From Fragilariopsis cylindrus CCMP1102 (taxonomy: Eukaryota > Bacillariophyta > Bacillariophyceae > Bacillariales > Bacillariaceae), in contig FMBT01000316.1 in NCBI GenBank assembly GCA_900095095.1, positions 372,001 through 436,000 on the forward strand: a stretch of 64,000 nucleotides of DNA. Reading direction: 5' to 3'. Each line of letters starts with the position of its first letter. Position 1 is the first letter of the stretch. Made by a program: the position numbers and the translations under genes. The notes below the pieces were generated by a model. It was not told the origin of the DNA, did no database searches, and worked only from the letters and a program-made list of their open reading frames with translations. Below are positions 45,012-56,356 of this stretch, piece after piece.

Positions 45012-45773
45012 GAAGTTCGATCGCGAATGTGATCGAGTGTATGATCCGGTGAGTGATGAGGTTGAGGTTATGGTTGAGATTCTTCTCGACACTCTTACGA
45101 ACTATTCCAATCTCAGCCAAAAGGAGTCGAAATTATGGATTGTATGGCCACTCAGTAACTGAACCGTCATAAACTATCACTATGCACCTCTTTGGCGTGG
45201 CGAGAACAACCTGTCATAAAGAACAATTCTAATGAAAATCATAATAAATCAGGAGCGTTGTGTTGCGTTTCTCATTTCAAATTGATTCATTCATCAGCAA
45301 GTAAAGTAAAGTCATGTCAATCCTCCTCTCGATCCAGCAGAGCGACAACAAAACAATAACAACTATGGTAGTATTACTATGGCACGAAGACCTACTACAT
45401 GTACCGTATCCGGTACGGATTTAATAAAAATTGAAAAAGAAGAAGAAATAGACACATCTAGATGGTTCATCGTATAACAAAAATAAATCAGATCATACAT
45501 ACATACAAATTGCATTACTGTTGCTATTTTCTATTGATAAACTACTAGTAGGATATAATATAATTTAGGATACGACAGTAATATCATATTACAGAATAAC
45601 ATACTTCTACAGTATTAGTTATTTTTTCTTCATCTATAATTTCATTTCATTCCATTCCATTTTGTTACATACTCACTTACTTATACATTCTCTCGGACAT
45701 GTTTTTCCCCGAAGGCATTAGTGTTCTCTTTCTTCTTCTTTTTCTTTACCACATTGTTATCAATTATTATCAG
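45012..45773. other. Convergent 3' ends, no gene seen
   Basis: Mixed AT-rich sequence. GATGATGATG runs begin near 45800 inside the next gene. A leftward-reading 3' UTR would start at 45773. Confidence 0.45.
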
Positions 45774-46805
45774 TCAGTACATGATAGTACAACCAGTCAA
45801 AGCATCATCATCATCGTCATTATGATGATGATGATGATGACGTTTCCGTTTCTTGTTGTTATTACTATCATCATTACTACTCGTCGTTGTCTTTACTAAT
45901 CTGAGTATTGGTTGTACCTGCAATGGTAGTATTTGCTGCTGTTGTGAAGGCTGGTGTGTCTCCTTTTCATCATCATCATCATTCGTAGTATGTTGCTTCG
46001 ATTTCGATTTCGATTTCGATTCCATTTTTGTTGTTGTGATATTATTACTGGCATCAACATCAACATCAACATCAACATCAACTACAATTGCGTCGTGATG
46101 ATGATGATACCTTTTATAGAAATAATTCTCAATCAATTCAATATCATCAGCAATAGCTGCTGTATGTGGATCCAACAACAATAACTCATCATCTGACGAC
46201 GATGATGATGATGATGATGATGATGATGAGTCGTTGATGTACACAGCTGTTGAAGTATCATTGTTACTGTTGCTGTTGCTGTTGCTGTACTTGCTGTGAA
46301 GGTCTTGAAGAATATCATCCGCTTCTTGTTCAGATCTTTGATAGATAAGTTCACGAAGTGATAACATACTCGTGGTGGTGGTGTTACCAGTATCATCATC
46401 TACAGTATCATTATCGTCATGATTGTCATGATCGTCATGATCATCATGATCATCATGTTTCTTGTAGGAACGGAGTTTTAATCTCATGACATAATCGGCA
46501 ACAAATTCAAAAGGTGGAGGACGAGTAGGAAGACAATCATCCTCAATAGTAGTAACACTACGCGTACAAGTAGTTGTCCTAGTATCGCATCCTGGGATTG
46601 TACACGTGGAAGTAGCGTCATTTTCTATTTCTTCTTTGTCTTCTAGCGAGGACGATGAATCGTTATTCATAGAAGATGATAATACCGGTAACCTAGTAGA
46701 GGATGATCGTCGTAGTCGCTGTTCCTCGTCGTCGTCATCATAATGATGATGCTGCTCTGGCTCTTGCTTCTTCTGTTTCATATTTGTTTCTGTTGAAATT
46801 ATCAT
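45774..46805 (-). CDS. Hypothetical low-complexity protein
   Basis: The open frame extends to 46934, but its first codon there is TTG and the added part is a Thr/Arg run. The first ATG with ordinary sequence is at 46805 (MIISTETNMKQ), giving 343 residues. Two segments look folded: PPPFEFVADYVMRLKLRSYKK and LSLRELIYQRSEQEADDILQDLHSKY. Between and around them are His/Asp (HDDHDDHDNHDD), Ser, VDVDVD and His6 runs. The C-terminal part has IADDIELIENYFYKRY. No domain is recognised. The unusual His/Asp density could bind metal, but simple-repeat growth in the DNA explains it equally well. Confidence 0.5.
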   Translation of the reverse strand: MIISTETNMKQKKQEPEQHHHYDDDDEEQRLRRSSSTRLPVLSSSMNNDSSSSLEDKEEIENDATSTCTIPGCDTRTTTCTRSVTTIEDDCLPTRPPPFEFVADYVMRLKLRSYKKHDDHDDHDDHDNHDDNDTVDDDTGNTTTTSMLSLRELIYQRSEQEADDILQDLHSKYSNSNSNSNNDTSTAVYINDSSSSSSSSSSSSDDELLLLDPHTAAIADDIELIENYFYKRYHHHHDAIVVDVDVDVDVDASNNITTTKMESKSKSKSKQHTTNDDDDEKETHQPSQQQQILPLQVQPILRLVKTTTSSNDDSNNNKKRKRHHHHHHNDDDDDALTGCTIMY

Positions 46806-46934
46806 TTTGGGGGGAGGAGGGGGGGGGACTTTTCTTGATGATGCTTGTGTAGTTCGTGTTCGTGTTCTTGTTCTTGTTCGTGTTGTTGTTGTTGTTGTTG
46901 TTGTTCTTGTTCTTGAATAGCAATGATATATCAA

Positions 46935-48107
46935 CTTTTTGACGTTGTTGACGTTGTTGACTTATTTATTTATGTTGTATTACTATTATTATCCTGATCT
47001 AAAATGATAAGAATGTGCCATACTAAAATGTATGTAATGTAAACTGAGAACACAAACCATTTTTCTCTCAGTATGATCAATGAGCACGAGCTATACTGTA
47101 CCCGTTGCATTGCTGTGGAGTACCGTACAGTAATTGGCATACACATACAAGCAATGATAGTGGGGATACCGTATGGTCCGCTTCAATCTTCGCTTTGCCA
47201 TTTTACTTTTTTAGTATGTGAATTTTAAGAAAGGATGAAGGAATTTTCTCTGATACTAATTTTGAATGTGTGATAGTAGGTTACTTTTGAAGTACTTAAA
47301 TGATGTGGTTGGTTTTAAGTCGTTGATGGGTAACAACTTGATACAAAGAATCTTCCTTGTGCGATTGACATACTAAATAACGAAAAAGAAGCACGCGCGA
47401 ACCGCGAACCGCTACTACAAATAATAATAATATTGATGTGGTTGGCAACTCAATTCCAAACTCATCGGATAATTCTTCTTTTGAATAAACTCTTACCTCA
47501 CAGTACAGTATGCCATGAACTGACACTGATTGTTAAGTAAAATGTACTAGTATGTGCATTGTGTGTACAGTAAATTATTAGATTGAATTACAGTATGATG
47601 TGTATGTATACATACTAGTACAACAACATCGATAGTACCTCGTAAATGTAGATAGACTTCTACTTCAGAACATCGTTCCATACAAGCGTTATTCTACGTA
47701 AGATAGAAAAGTGTACATTGCTCATAGTATCATTCCCGGGATTATCGTACGCACGTTCGCTTTTTTGCAATACGGTACACGACATACAATTATACAATGT
47801 ACAATGTACACAATGTACAAGATGTACCAGCGCTAAACTGGTAGCGCGAAATACTAAGATTTGCAGGGGTAATAATCTATACGTTAGGGTTAGGGTTAGG
47901 GTTTTTACCCATGAAGATTTGAAAAAGAAGATGAATGAAAAATGAAAAGATTAATTCCGCGAATGAAAGTAAAATACATCATACAGTCTACTCGCGTGAA
48001 CAAATATATTATTTTAACAAATACACTACCAGTACCAAATACAACATGGGCGTGCATGTAATTCGTGACTGCGTAGCCAGTATTGTGTCCCGCGTAGTGA
48101 CTTATTA
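46935..48107. other. Intergenic, with interstitial telomere repeat
   Basis: 1.2 kb without a recognisable gene. It holds GTACAATG-type direct repeats at about 47790-47830 and a telomeric run (separate entry). Confidence 0.5.
47884..47902 (+). repeat. Interstitial telomeric repeat (TTAGGG)3
   Basis: GTTAGGGTTAGGGTTAGGG at 47884-47902. TTAGGG is the telomere repeat reported for diatoms. A short internal run may mark a repaired break or an old chromosome end. Confidence 0.85.
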
Positions 48108-49075
48108 ATATAAAAACTAAATCATGCCCAAATTTTACTAGTAATTGTTAGTGTAGTATACAATAACAACTTTAGCATCAAGTATATACACCTAAAGAGT
48201 CATTTGTTTGGAAAATTCAACTATGAAGTTTACTATTTACCTATTGGATGGAGAAATATTATATTCCTTGGTCTTGTAAGCCTACTGGTATCTCACAATA
48301 AAGGCTCACACACGGCACACGTCAAATAACCCCAAAAATAGCCCATTTGTAGTGTTTTGTGGACATACAGTACACTCAAAAGGGTGAATCATCCCAAAAT
48401 ATATCAATGGGGTACACCATATATTCAAAAGGGAACTAACTCTTGGTGCTTTGTGTTGATGAACCAGCTTAGGTGCACACAAAAGTAGAAAACCCTGTTT
48501 TGGGGCCTAAATGGCCCATTTTGTGGTTAATGCAACCCTATACCTTCATAACCTCCATAGAAACCTAAGCATTATGAGGAACTTGTAGGTATGGGTAATA
48601 TGGATGCTAGTGCACCCTACCTATCTGATGTTGTCCTCTGCAACCCTTTCAAATGAGATATTTTGGTGTTCATTTTGATCAAAAATCATGTTCTTGTTTG
48701 TGTGCCTTCCACAACAGCAAAATGAATATCATTCCGCAACCACAGTAACAGAAAAGTTGTAGGAGGCAAACACAATGATCTAGTACTCTATATGGATGCT
48801 AGTGCACCTGGCCCATCTGGTGTTGTCCTGTGCAACCCTTTCAATTGAGATATTTTGTACTCCTTTCTGATCAAAAATCATGTTGTTGTTTGTGTGCCTT
48901 CCACACCAGCAAAATGAATATCATTCCACAACCACAGTAACAGGAAAGTTTTAGGAGGCAAACACAATGTTCAAGTACTCTATGTGAATGCTAGTGCACC
49001 CAACCCATATGGTGTTGTCCTCTGCAACTCTTTCAATTGAGGTATTTTGTATTCCTTTCTGATCAAAAATTGTAT
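48108..49075 (-). mobile_element. Repeat element E3 (internally deleted)
   Basis: Begins with the terminal repeat (ATATAAAAACTAAATCATGC at 48108), about 200 bp long. It goes straight on to the right-internal segment (CCTGTTTTGGGGCCTAAATG at about 48500) and then three array units with AAATGAGA or AATTGAG landmarks at 48651, 48843 and 49035 (period 192). The middle part with the open frame is missing, and the far end has no terminal repeat. Confidence 0.8.
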
Positions 49076-49682
49076 GGTCCAAAATACATACATTTCATGA
49101 TTTTATCCATGATGTTGGTTCTGTTTTTGTGTTTGTGGTATTTCTCAGTCCACTGGTCAAATCATTGTGTATCACAAATCAACTAGAAAGCAAATAGATA
49201 TGCACCAAGCTCTCAATTAAAGAGAGTTACCATTTACCCTTTTCTTTCAGGATGCTCATTTCAAAAGTTGCTAAGCAGTTGCCTTTGTTTTCACTGTTGA
49301 ATCTTATTTTTTGTTCCTGTATGAACACCAAGTCATTTATACACACCACACACCATAAACTGTCATTTCTATACTGAAGAAGGCAGTTTTTCAATGAAGT
49401 GCATCTCTATGCCCAAATCAAATGCTGCATTAGCATCACTATTACTGCCAGATAAGGCTGCTGCAGCTAGGAAGTAAGACGAAGAGAAATATATTGGTGA
49501 TGAAAACTTGCTAGAGATAATGATACCAAACACCTTCTTCATTCAATCCTTTCCATTGTATGAACAATACACCTCCATGCCCAGCTTGTGGCCATGGTCT
49601 TGGTGTATAATTTGTGTGTGTGAGTGGGTCGTATTATGTACACTTTTTTCAATCTAGTAGTAATGCTCAAAGCAGGGTACAC

Positions 49683-49754
<72 letters not shown>

Positions 49755-50137
49755 GAGAGAGAAAGAGAGAGAATCTCACATCTTTGAAAACCCACTCACA
49801 TCCTTCTTTCTTGTGATTCCTTCACACCAATAACATACAAAAAGGGAGGAGAGACATGCATTCTGATTCTTGATTAAATTAATTTACAGACTACACACAC
49901 ACACACACAAAAACTCAAACACAAACAAACAAAGACACAGTGGATCATACTGTTTCCCTTTTCATAGGTATGGTAACAGAAGTACAAGATTATCTATTAT
50001 CTTATCGCTCTTACAAATGAGGAGAATTGAGTCCAGTTTTAGTTAGGCTAGCTATACTATACTGTACTATACTATAATTATGATGCTACTTTGTTGTTGT
50101 AATTTTTATTGCTACTGTTAAAATTGATAAACATCTA
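49076..50137. other. Intergenic with possible coding remnant
   Basis: From about 49343 to 49660 one forward frame reads through with few stops (TEEGSFSMKCISMPKSNAAL near 49375-49430, a TAA, then DEEKYIGDENLLEIMIPNTF). This could be a decayed gene or element frame. There is no match that I can name. Then comes the dinucleotide tract (separate entry) and the AT-rich 3' flank of the next gene. Confidence 0.25.
49684..49772 (+). repeat. Compound microsatellite (CA)n(TA)n(GA)n
   Basis: About 20 CA units, then about 13 TA units, then GA-rich sequence to about 49772. It is likely length-variable and may form Z-DNA or cruciform structure. Confidence 0.95.
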
Positions 50138-51496
50138 TTATTCGTATAGTATTCCTTGCTCTTGTAGCTGTATCGTCATCGTTGTTGATGCTGTCGATAC
50201 TGTAGGATGGTCTTCTTCTTCACCACTTGGTAGTGATGATGTTGATGTTGTCGATACTGTAGGATGATCTTCTTCTTCATCACTTGGTAGTGATGATGAT
50301 GATGTTGTTGTATTTGGATTATTTGATGATGGTGATCGTTCTTCTTCTTCTTCTTGTGATTGCTGCTGCTGTATCGTTGTTGTTGATGCAGTAGGAGAAG
50401 GACTTGATTCAATTGTTGCAGTATTACTACCACCAGCACTACCACCATTACTATTACCAGTAGTAGTAGTACGAAAGAATGATTTTTGTACATTTCTACG
50501 ATTACGTTTATTACTACCACGATTTAGTCGTCGACATTCATGAATTAATTCACGTCGTTCTGATTGTGAATGTTCACTACTACTATCATCGTTTATGGTA
50601 GGATGATGCTGAGAAGTATCTTGTTGTTGTGAATGTTGCTGCGAAGAAGAACTTTCAGTAGAACTATTATTATTAAATTGATGTTTGAATAGAATTGTTT
50701 TTCGTTCTTCTGGTGTTAATCGTAATCCTCCTCCACTCGTAATAGTATCACCAGTTCCAGTAGTTGTACTACTAGTTGTAGTTTTCATTTGCTGTTGCTG
50801 CTGCCTTGTTGACTTATTATACTCATAGTCATCAATATTAATAGTAGAGATTTCATGTTGATTATAATCCCATCCTAATTGAATTGGATAACCTTCTAAA
50901 CAGCATGGATGATCCCCTAATACTTGTGTATAGGTACGTATTTCACAATTACTAAATGTCACACTAAGATTATTATTATCATTATCAGAACCACCACCAC
51001 CATTGTCGTCTGATGTTGTATTCATAGATAGATTTGATGATGATGATGATGATACATCGAGTTCTACCTTTAAGGATGATAATGGATTAGCATTGTCTTC
51101 ATCTTCTTCTTCGTAGTCTTCTTCGTGAGCAGTAGTGATGGTGGTGGATGAACAACGCCGTCTACTACACTTATTGTGAGAACAACGTGTAGTTTTTATT
51201 GGCCAAGAGAAAATACTGTGATGATGATGATGATGATCGTCGTGATGAGTATGTTTTATTTTCTTCTTCATCTTCCTCGTTGTTGTTGTTGTTGTTGAAG
51301 AATCATTAGTAGCAGCTGTAGCGATCGTACTATTACTGACAGCAACTTTCAAATCACTACTGCTTTCATCATCATTCGGATGATGATGATGATGATTATT
51401 GTTGTTGTTGCTGCTGCGATGATGATGATAGGATGGTAAATGAAGCTGTAAGAGCAACGAGTTGATATTCGGTAATAATCGACGTCGTCCCATCAT
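50138..51496 (-). CDS. Diatom protein with 'EIRxYxxxLGDxP' motif, unknown function
   Basis: A single exon of 452 residues. The conserved centre is VTFSNCEIRTYTQVLGDHPC, then CLEGYPIQLGWDYNQ, followed further on by GGLRLTPEERKTILF and an Arg-rich helix (ERRELIHECRRLNRG). This block order (V-x-F, E-I-R-x-Y, LGD-P, P-LGW, then L-x-x-x-x-R) recurs in many diatom predicted proteins of unknown function, which I recognise from the motif only. The rest is His, Asn, Ser, Thr and Gln runs. The C-terminus contains a duplicated SLPSDEEEDHPTVST / SLPSGEEEDHPTVST segment. There is no signal peptide. The single conserved island suggests a regulatory or interaction protein, which is inference. Confidence 0.65.
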   Translation of the reverse strand: MMGRRRLLPNINSLLLQLHLPSYHHHRSSNNNNNHHHHHPNDDESSSDLKVAVSNSTIATAATNDSSTTTTTTRKMKKKIKHTHHDDHHHHHHSIFSWPIKTTRCSHNKCSRRRCSSTTITTAHEEDYEEEDEDNANPLSSLKVELDVSSSSSSNLSMNTTSDDNGGGGSDNDNNNLSVTFSNCEIRTYTQVLGDHPCCLEGYPIQLGWDYNQHEISTINIDDYEYNKSTRQQQQQMKTTTSSTTTGTGDTITSGGGLRLTPEERKTILFKHQFNNNSSTESSSSQQHSQQQDTSQHHPTINDDSSSEHSQSERRELIHECRRLNRGSNKRNRRNVQKSFFRTTTTGNSNGGSAGGSNTATIESSPSPTASTTTIQQQQSQEEEEERSPSSNNPNTTTSSSSLPSDEEEDHPTVSTTSTSSLPSGEEEDHPTVSTASTTMTIQLQEQGILYE

Positions 51497-53864
51497 GCGT
51501 AATGCTTTGCTTGGACTTGGGATATAAAGGATCTAATTACAGTATTGAAGCTTGGACTCTTTTTTTTAATTTAGAGTAGAGTAGAGTAGATTACAGATTG
51601 TCTTGCTTTGAAACTTTTGGAACTTGACTTGAGAGAGAGAGAGACTTGATAGGTATGTGTGTATGCCCGCGTAATACTGTAGGTAAGGTTAGTTGACAAC
51701 GTATGTACAGTTAAGAAGGATATATATTCTCGTGGGTACGGTAAGACGAAGAGAGTCAAAACTTGATATTGGACTGACTTTGCTTTGAAACTTCGGAGAC
51801 TTGAGACAGGTATTTATCGTGTAACATGGAAGGTATGTAGGTAGAAGTAGTTATGGTATGCAAGATGCAAAAAAAGGTAGGTATGCAATTTCTTATGAAG
51901 TATAGAATATGGAAACAAAACAATACAAAACAAATAAACACACGTGGCGTATGTGTGTTATCTCGTTGATGATGATTGTATTATGTACATGGAAGGCAAA
52001 TAAAAAGGTCTTTTGAAAATCAAATATAATACAGATTATCGGTAGACGCAAATTGAATTTTGGTGAATCAATTCAATCTTGATAGATGATGATGATGATG
52101 ACACTTGATGGGTCGTCTGTCTCGTATAAAAGTAGTCAGATAGTCAGAGTAACAGTACTTGTTCAATATCTAAGAAATAGATGAAGTAGTATTATGTACG
52201 ATCGATGCATGATGTGAAAGCAAGTAGAGGGATGTGATTTTTTTTGTTTGAAGAAAGACAAAAAAAATAGTACGTTCGCGTTCCACGTGGGGAGGGCGAC
52301 GTTGAGAAGACGAATAATAATGGCGCTTGAAGTAAGTTAGCGATTACCCGATCTCTCACTATCACACAAAGTATGAGTAGAATGCGAACAACGAAGAATG
52401 CCTGGCAAATAGTGAGGGAGTTTAGTGAGCGCACGCGCTGATTCAATACCGGTAACAGCGTACAATTCGGAAGCTCTTTTAACTACTGAAATATCGAGCT
52501 ATTTTATGTGTGTATGCATGTCTGATTGGTCAAGAGAGGTTTTAGACCTCGCGATGATTACTGGTAACGAGTATTAATGAGCACAAAGATTCTTTTTTTA
52601 TGGATACCAGGTAGTACACAACGGAAGAATTTCAAATCGTGTGTTTCAATAGAACACATACAAAAGTAAAAGAAGAATCAAATGAGACAACTCGTGTTCT
52701 CTTTTGACTTGAGCGAAAATAGAACACATACGAACAAAAGTACATTAATTAAAATAAACAAATGTTGAAAAAATGAGGTCAGAATAGACAATTTCAGTTT
52801 AGTAGTCGACTGAGTCGAGTAAAAATATACAAAAAAAATCGAAACTCAAAATGTGAACGGTTTATTGTCTAGCTCGAGCGACACGAGTTGGCCATCAACA
52901 ACAAAACTGATCATATTTATATACATTTTTATGTAAATTATGCATAACGTTAGCGGGGCACGAGAAATCCAAGGTTTCCAAGTCAAATACTTCTAAGTAC
53001 GAAATCGTCGGCACGAGAAATCCAGGTTCCCAACGCACGGAACTAGAGTAAAACTGTTCTTCCTCTGCTTTTACTGCCAAGATCCTTTCTCAAAAGTACG
53101 ACGTCGCTCCACGAAATCAACGTACAGTACTTCGTGCTCATCATACACATCACCACCCAACAAACAAAGAATTGGTAAGTCCAAAAATATCTTCGTACGT
53201 CCTCTACTGTACTTACACCTCCAATAAAAATAGACAAACCGACAACCGACACCGTCCAAACATGCAAGCACTCTACTCTAGTCAACAATGAAAACGGAAT
53301 AAAGGAAAAAAACGAAGTCATGTTCTACACGTCCAACAGGATGGGTAGCGGAACAACAACAACAAAAGAATTGTAACAGGAAAAATTAGTAAAAGATGCA
53401 ATATAACCAAGAAGAATCAAAAGAAATTGCATGATTTATTCATAAATTGGATTGGATTTTTGTCTCTGGAATATCGTTATTCATCATCATCACCACAACA
53501 ACCATCCATCCATCACGCAACAAGCAATAAGTCTTTGCCGCTCGTCTTAATTCTCGTATATGTTGCCCTATTTTAACATAAAATCGATCTTTCCAGAACG
53601 ATATATAAGAGAAAATTCTATCACTTATGACGGTGCAGAGCTTTTCAATTATACTGCGCAATGTTCGTTATTGGAAAAAGTAACGTATCATAATATTAAA
53701 AGTACTGTATGCGTCGAATATATGACGTCGACCCCGAATAGATTTCAAATGGAATCTCCTCAAAATCTAAAAGAGATTCATACTATGAATGATTCATTCT
53801 ATTTTCTTTTTCTTATACTACGAATTTAAAATAGAAATGTCAGACTTAGAAATAAGAACCCCGC
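51497..53864. other. Long intergenic region, no supported gene
   Basis: 2.4 kb. A duplicated patch with CTTTGAAACTT..GAGACTTGA and related text occurs at about 51604-51645 and 51780-51805. TATAAAAG stands at 52127. A direct repeat GGCACGAGAAATCCA occurs at 52957-52971 and 53010-53024. Several open frames of 60-90 codons (52192-52446, 53043-53321, 53440-53829) show no domain or motif and overlap one another on both strands, so none is called. Confidence 0.45.
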
Positions 53865-54701
53865 TTATAATATAACAATATCTTCATCTTCACTTATATT
53901 GCTGCAAGCAATGGAAGATATTTCTAGTAGTTCTTCACTTATACTATTGAACATCATCCTGCTGAATCGATGTGATCTCCTGTTGTGCGGTTGGAGATTG
54001 TGATTTAAAGTTGTATATGTGTTGTCAATATTCAGGAAATCTTTGCTGTTGTTCGTTAATGGCAATGAGGGAGATGCATGGAACTCTTTTTCTTTAAGAC
54101 CATGTAGCATCTGCATGCTAAATTGGTGTGAATTGTTTGGAAGTTGTATTTCGAGATCAAGATTTCCATCTACTGTAGTATTTTTGTTGTCAACATTATT
54201 TAGTATATTGGCTTCCTCTGTTCGTTGTTGTTCATTTAGTTCCTTCTGACTTTCCATCTGTCGATTCTTCTCTATTGCTTCCTGGCTTTTGATGCTACTG
54301 TTGTTATGTTGTGAAGCCGCATCTCTCAAGGCATGCCCGATTTTTTCCCTGCATTGTTTAAAGCCAAGTTCGATTAAACTATTATTGGCATCGCAAGTAC
54401 TTCCCTTCTTTCCTTGTCGTTTGAAGAATCTGATACGAGAAGAGGCTGATGATGAATTTCCACAGGTGCCACTACCACAACATAGTTCTTGTGTAAGCGC
54501 AACAATTATTCCGCTTCTTGTATTCCGTGATTCACATTCTAGATAACGAGGTAGATTGCAATTTATCAGTATGCGAAACCGTCTATTACCAATGTTGTTA
54601 TAACACTGCTTATCTCTTCCACACAGTACATCGAAGGGTTGTAGTTGTTGTAGTTGAGAAATATTGGTCTCGGCTTGTATAGTAGTTGATGAGTAGTCCA
54701 T
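53865..54701 (-). CDS. DUF6824-domain protein
   Basis: A single exon of 278 residues. PFDVLCGRDKQCYNNIGNRR is the standard opening of the diatom DUF6824 domain, followed by FRILINCNLPRYLECESR, an IRFFKRQGKKG segment and GFKQCREKIGHALRDAASQ, which is its usual closing helix (REKxGHALRDA). The domain spans about residues 22-135. Its function is not established. The basic, sequence-conserved helices suggest nucleic-acid or protein binding. An insert (GSGTCGNSSSASSR) replaces a shorter loop. The rest is Gln/Asn/Glu-rich and probably disordered. A second gene of this family lies at 59289-60077. Confidence 0.85.
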   Translation of the reverse strand: MDYSSTTIQAETNISQLQQLQPFDVLCGRDKQCYNNIGNRRFRILINCNLPRYLECESRNTRSGIIVALTQELCCGSGTCGNSSSASSRIRFFKRQGKKGSTCDANNSLIELGFKQCREKIGHALRDAASQHNNSSIKSQEAIEKNRQMESQKELNEQQRTEEANILNNVDNKNTTVDGNLDLEIQLPNNSHQFSMQMLHGLKEKEFHASPSLPLTNNSKDFLNIDNTYTTLNHNLQPHNRRSHRFSRMMFNSISEELLEISSIACSNISEDEDIVIL

Positions 54702-55404
54702 GCTTTTTTTTGTCTGTATTTATGTATTTTTGTTTTGCGTTTATTTTATTTTATGAGACCATGCAAGAATCATCTGCTTGCTTTTTTCGGAGTAAATGGT
54801 TCATGCATCATCACGTCAAGGCGCTTGTGATACTGTAGATACATTCGAAACGTGCACAAGCTGTATTGCATACACCACATAAAAAGCTTCCCATGCAATC
54901 CTTGCGCGTTGCGTCAAGATTTAAATAACAAATAATAATTATAGCCTGTACAATAAAGCGACGTAATTTTTAATTTTTTTTTTTTTTCAAATTAATGATC
55001 TTTTGTTGAAAGCTTTTAAACTACATTAAACTACTTACTTTGGATCGTTCCCAGTAGTATCGAAATGAATGAATAATATTATTAATATCAATCAATATCG
55101 TGCCCAAGATTGAGGTAAGTATCAGTCAATATTTGAATCGTGATCCTTCTTAGCACCTCTTACGACCACAACAGGTCGTATCTCCTAGCTAGTCTACAGT
55201 ACAGCTAATAGTCGCACATACCTGCTGTACTGCAATTTTTTACGTTTCCTGTCTTCGAAACAAAAGTCGAGCAGAAGATCATAAAATTCGATTTAGAAAA
55301 AAAGATTAAAGAGTTGAAAGCACTACTACTCTATTAGCAGTAACAACAGCAACACCAACAACAACAAAGCAAAATAAGACGACATATATGCTGAACATTT
55401 ACGA
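54702..55404. other. Intergenic, no gene seen
   Basis: Upstream region of the DUF6824 gene, with a T-run at about 54980 and GTAC palindromes near 55195. No gene is supported. Confidence 0.4.
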
Positions 55405-55716
55405 ATGGAACTCGCTACTGATACTACGACTATTTCTGCTACTACTGTATAGTTGGCAAATAGTAATGAGACGGCAGTAGCAACAACATCATCAGCATCA
55501 GCATCAGCATCAGCATCAGCATCGGCCATAGCTGGTAGTGGTGGCGCATTAGTGACAGAAACATTAGAACCGTCACCACCATCAATAATGGATGGTGATG
55601 ATAAGGATGACGATGATGAATTATCAGCATTAACACCTTTAGGTCTACCAATATCTACCCGTGTCTTTACCTTTGAATTATATCTACGAGAACAAATACA
55701 GGATGAACTTATATAA
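55405..55716 (+). pseudogene. Possible small gene with in-frame TAG
   Basis: From the ATG at 55405 a frame reads MELATDTTTISATTV, then TAG (55450-55452), then 88 more codons to 55716. An (AS)n run comes from a CATCAG repeat, and the end is GLPISTRVFTFELYLREQIQ..., which looks like ordinary protein. The TAG could be a real break, part of an unseen intron (acceptor GTATAG at its place), or a sign that nothing is coded. The opposite strand also has an open frame (55326-55733), which the CATCAG repeat helps to keep open. Low confidence in either. Confidence 0.25.
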
Positions 55717-55828
55717 ATTTGATTAAAGATCATTATTTATTAATCCGTCCTATTGGAGTTCATGTACATTGTATCTAAATTGTATCAACAATGATGTGAA
55801 TATCAGCTGGTTTTACTCACATCCCAAG

Positions 55829-56356
55829 TTATTCGACTGTAAGAACAAGTGACGTTGTCGAGCAGCACGAAGATGCTGATGATGAGAATAATGAGTTCGA
55901 AGTTGACAATGCTGGTGGTATCGATGGCACTGTTAATTGTAAAAATAATCTTCTTTTGATTCGATGCAATCGTCGTCCAATAAGAAGATTGTGCTTGTCA
56001 AAATTTTCTTCTTCTTCTTCATCTTCTTCTTTTCTAATCTGAACTTCTGCTTTGTTGCTGTTCATTGTTTGAATTGATAACGATGATGTCATATGTTGAT
56101 CTGTTATGTGGTGTTCATGATTCATATATCTTACTGTTCGCTGTTGCGACGGAAGTAACGGCTGCCGATCAACATTGGTACATTGATGAGTAGCAACACG
56201 TTTATTAGTTGTTGTGGTTCTATTATTACTTTCAATAGCACAATTCGCGATAGAAAATCGATTCTCACTATTATTATGATCAGCAGCAGCTGTGTTCATG
56301 ATGCAACTGGTAGAGACAGTAGTAATAATTGTAGTTTCTGATGAAGGAGTGATCAT
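55829..56356 (-). CDS. Small hypothetical protein
   Basis: ATG at 56356, 175 residues. Thr/Asn/Ser-rich with an acidic run (EEDEEEEE) followed by a basic amphipathic part (FDKHNLLIGRRLHRIKRRLFL). There is no signal peptide and no known domain. The basic helix after the acidic run is the only part that looks structured. It may continue into a 3' exon, since GTGAGT follows at about 55820 on this strand. Uncertain whether it is a gene. Confidence 0.35.
   Translation of the reverse strand: MITPSSETTIITTVSTSCIMNTAAADHNNSENRFSIANCAIESNNRTTTTNKRVATHQCTNVDRQPLLPSQQRTVRYMNHEHHITDQHMTSSLSIQTMNSNKAEVQIRKEEDEEEEENFDKHNLLIGRRLHRIKRRLFLQLTVPSIPPALSTSNSLFSSSASSCCSTTSLVLTVE

Noticed and set aside
53440-53829. 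Overlapping 70-90 codon frames on both strands
   Set aside because: No domain, no codon signature and no splice support. They overlap each other.
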